Of a stretch of DNA of 64,000 bases, positions 63,744-64,000 are shown one piece after another (within the stretch, counting starts at the first letter, position 1; each line of letters begins with the position of its first letter). The position numbers and the translations under genes are program-made. The notes beneath the pieces were generated by a model that was not told where the DNA came from, searched no databases, and was given only the letters and a program-made list of their open reading frames with translations. Origin of the DNA: Hippophae tibetana (lineage: Eukaryota; Streptophyta; Magnoliopsida; Rosales; Elaeagnaceae); NCBI GenBank assembly GCA_037013495.1, contig CM072810.1, positions 76,492,449-76,556,448 on the forward strand. Direction: 5' to 3'.

Positions 63744-64000
63744 ACATTACACAACTAAATAGCCATATTAAGGTTGCATTTGGTTTAGGGTTTTTTTTTT
63801 CGTATAATAGAAAACAGTAGCCTTATGATGGAGGAAGATTTGATAACTTTAGTGAAATTACTTTTTAGAAATATTGTTGCTTTTATTCCTGTGGTTCTTG
63901 ATTGAATGCTCCAATTTCACATATCAAAAGGAGTGATCAACTTTTTTGGCATCACAAGTTTGGGGTATTATGGACTTGTTGATGTTGTTTTCATCTGTGT
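63744..64000 (+). repeat. Partial unit (copy 74) cut by the window edge
   Basis: The first 257 bp of a unit, closest to copy 70. Both have attgttttattta just before the unit start, a changed base in ccaatttcac or ccaattccac, and gatcaactttt. The array continues to the right. Confidence 0.95.
63791..63800 (+). repeat. Variable poly-T tract, longest example
   Basis: In most units the telomere-like motif is followed by ttttgttccg. In copies 8, 45, 50, 56, 62, 65, 68, 70, 72 and 74 the g is replaced, giving an unbroken T run of 8 to 10. Copy 74 has the longest at 10. The run length differs between otherwise near-identical blocks, so it changes faster than the rest of the unit. Confidence 0.8.

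Larger units (their letters stand above)
1..64000 (+). repeat. Satellite DNA array, about 873-bp unit, 73 full copies plus a partial one
   Basis: One unit repeats head to tail without interruption. Taking acattacacaac (or its variants) as the unit start, copies 1-74 begin at 1, 875, 1747, 2617, 3490, 4364, 5236, 6109, 6984, 7857, 8731, 9605, 10478, 11351, 12225, 13099, 13973, 14846, 15720, 16594, 17467, 18343, 19224, 20097, 20972, 21835, 22708, 23582, 24455, 25328, 26201, 27074, 27948, 28821, 29695, 30569, 31441, 32314, 33187, 34060, 34934, 35807, 36681, 37555, 38427, 39300, 40171, 41043, 41916, 42788, 43660, 44533, 45406, 46279, 47153, 48025, 48897, 49770, 50642, 51516, 52388, 53262, 54137, 55011, 55883, 56755, 57628, 58502, 59376, 60250, 61122, 61995, 62870 and 63744. 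Unit length is 870-876 bp except copy 22 (881) and copy 25 (863); the mean is 873.2. All copies share orientation. No flanking sequence is present, so the true array is longer. A plant nuclear satellite is the best inference; the name of the family is not known to me. Confidence 0.98.
61504..64000 (+). repeat. 2.5-kb block repeated four units away, second copy
   Basis: It is the counterpart of 58,010-60,506. Copy 72 inside it has many single-base indels, while copies 73 and 74 keep the expected length and differ by only a few substitutions, such as gatttgctaac near 62,965. Confidence 0.87.

Noticed and set aside
1-64000. CRISPR array
   Set aside because: Repeats with regular spacing are present, but the spacing sequence is itself repeated and the unit is 873 bp. 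There are no unique spacers and no cas genes.
1-64000. LTR or other transposon as the basic unit
   Set aside because: I see no terminal repeats with tg...ca ends and target duplications, no primer-binding site, and no reverse transcriptase, integrase or transposase motif. A non-coding element as the distant source cannot be excluded.
1-64000. Bacterial or organellar origin
   Set aside because: No genes, ribosomal or transfer RNA are visible over 64 kb, and a homogeneous long tandem array with nested higher-order repeats is typical of nuclear satellite DNA.

Overview
The whole 64 kb window is one uninterrupted satellite DNA array. A single AT-rich unit of about 873 bp (roughly 70 % A+T by eye) is repeated head to tail in one orientation. 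I counted 73 complete copies (1 to 63,743) and a 257-bp partial copy at the right edge. Both ends of the window lie inside the array. I found no protein-coding gene, RNA gene, intact transposon, CRISPR array or unique-sequence island. The many 60-90-codon open frames recur once per unit, overlap on opposite strands, and are by-products of the repeat.

The sequence points to a nuclear genome, most likely a flowering plant. Each unit carries one short plant-type telomere-like motif (around TTTAGGG). Each also has a very constant box reading acggccataactttt. On the opposite strand this box and a gatatatta element 25 bp upstream of it resemble, from memory, the layout of soybean centromeric 91/92-bp satellites. 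Species and chromosome position (centromeric, subtelomeric or interstitial) cannot be decided from the sequence alone.

The array is not a simple homogeneous tandem. The last third of the unit exists in two linked forms (type I and type II), with a recombinant form in copies 10, 13 and 26. Shared private variants show blocks of 1.3 to 4 kb copied at distances of 1, 2, 4, 5, 6, 8, 9, 16 and 20 units. Left part (1 to 13 kb): mixed type I/II units with a short dimer at the start. 13 to 21 kb: dimer and tetramer higher-order repeats. 20.6 to 24.9 kb: a composite made of two copied pieces from the left part. 25 to 37.8 kb: locally duplicated single units and a 4-kb block repeated 8 units apart. 37.4 to 64 kb: a distinctive module present five times at 4-6-unit spacing, then nested 4- and 6-unit repeats. 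This is the pattern left by repeated unequal exchange or segmental amplification.

Two patches (about 17.58-21.78 kb and 61.87-62.84 kb) have many single-base gains and losses, mostly in homopolymers, unlike the rest. They look like poorly polished long-read consensus, though real decay is not excluded. I found no new functional system; the interest lies in the array's mosaic architecture.
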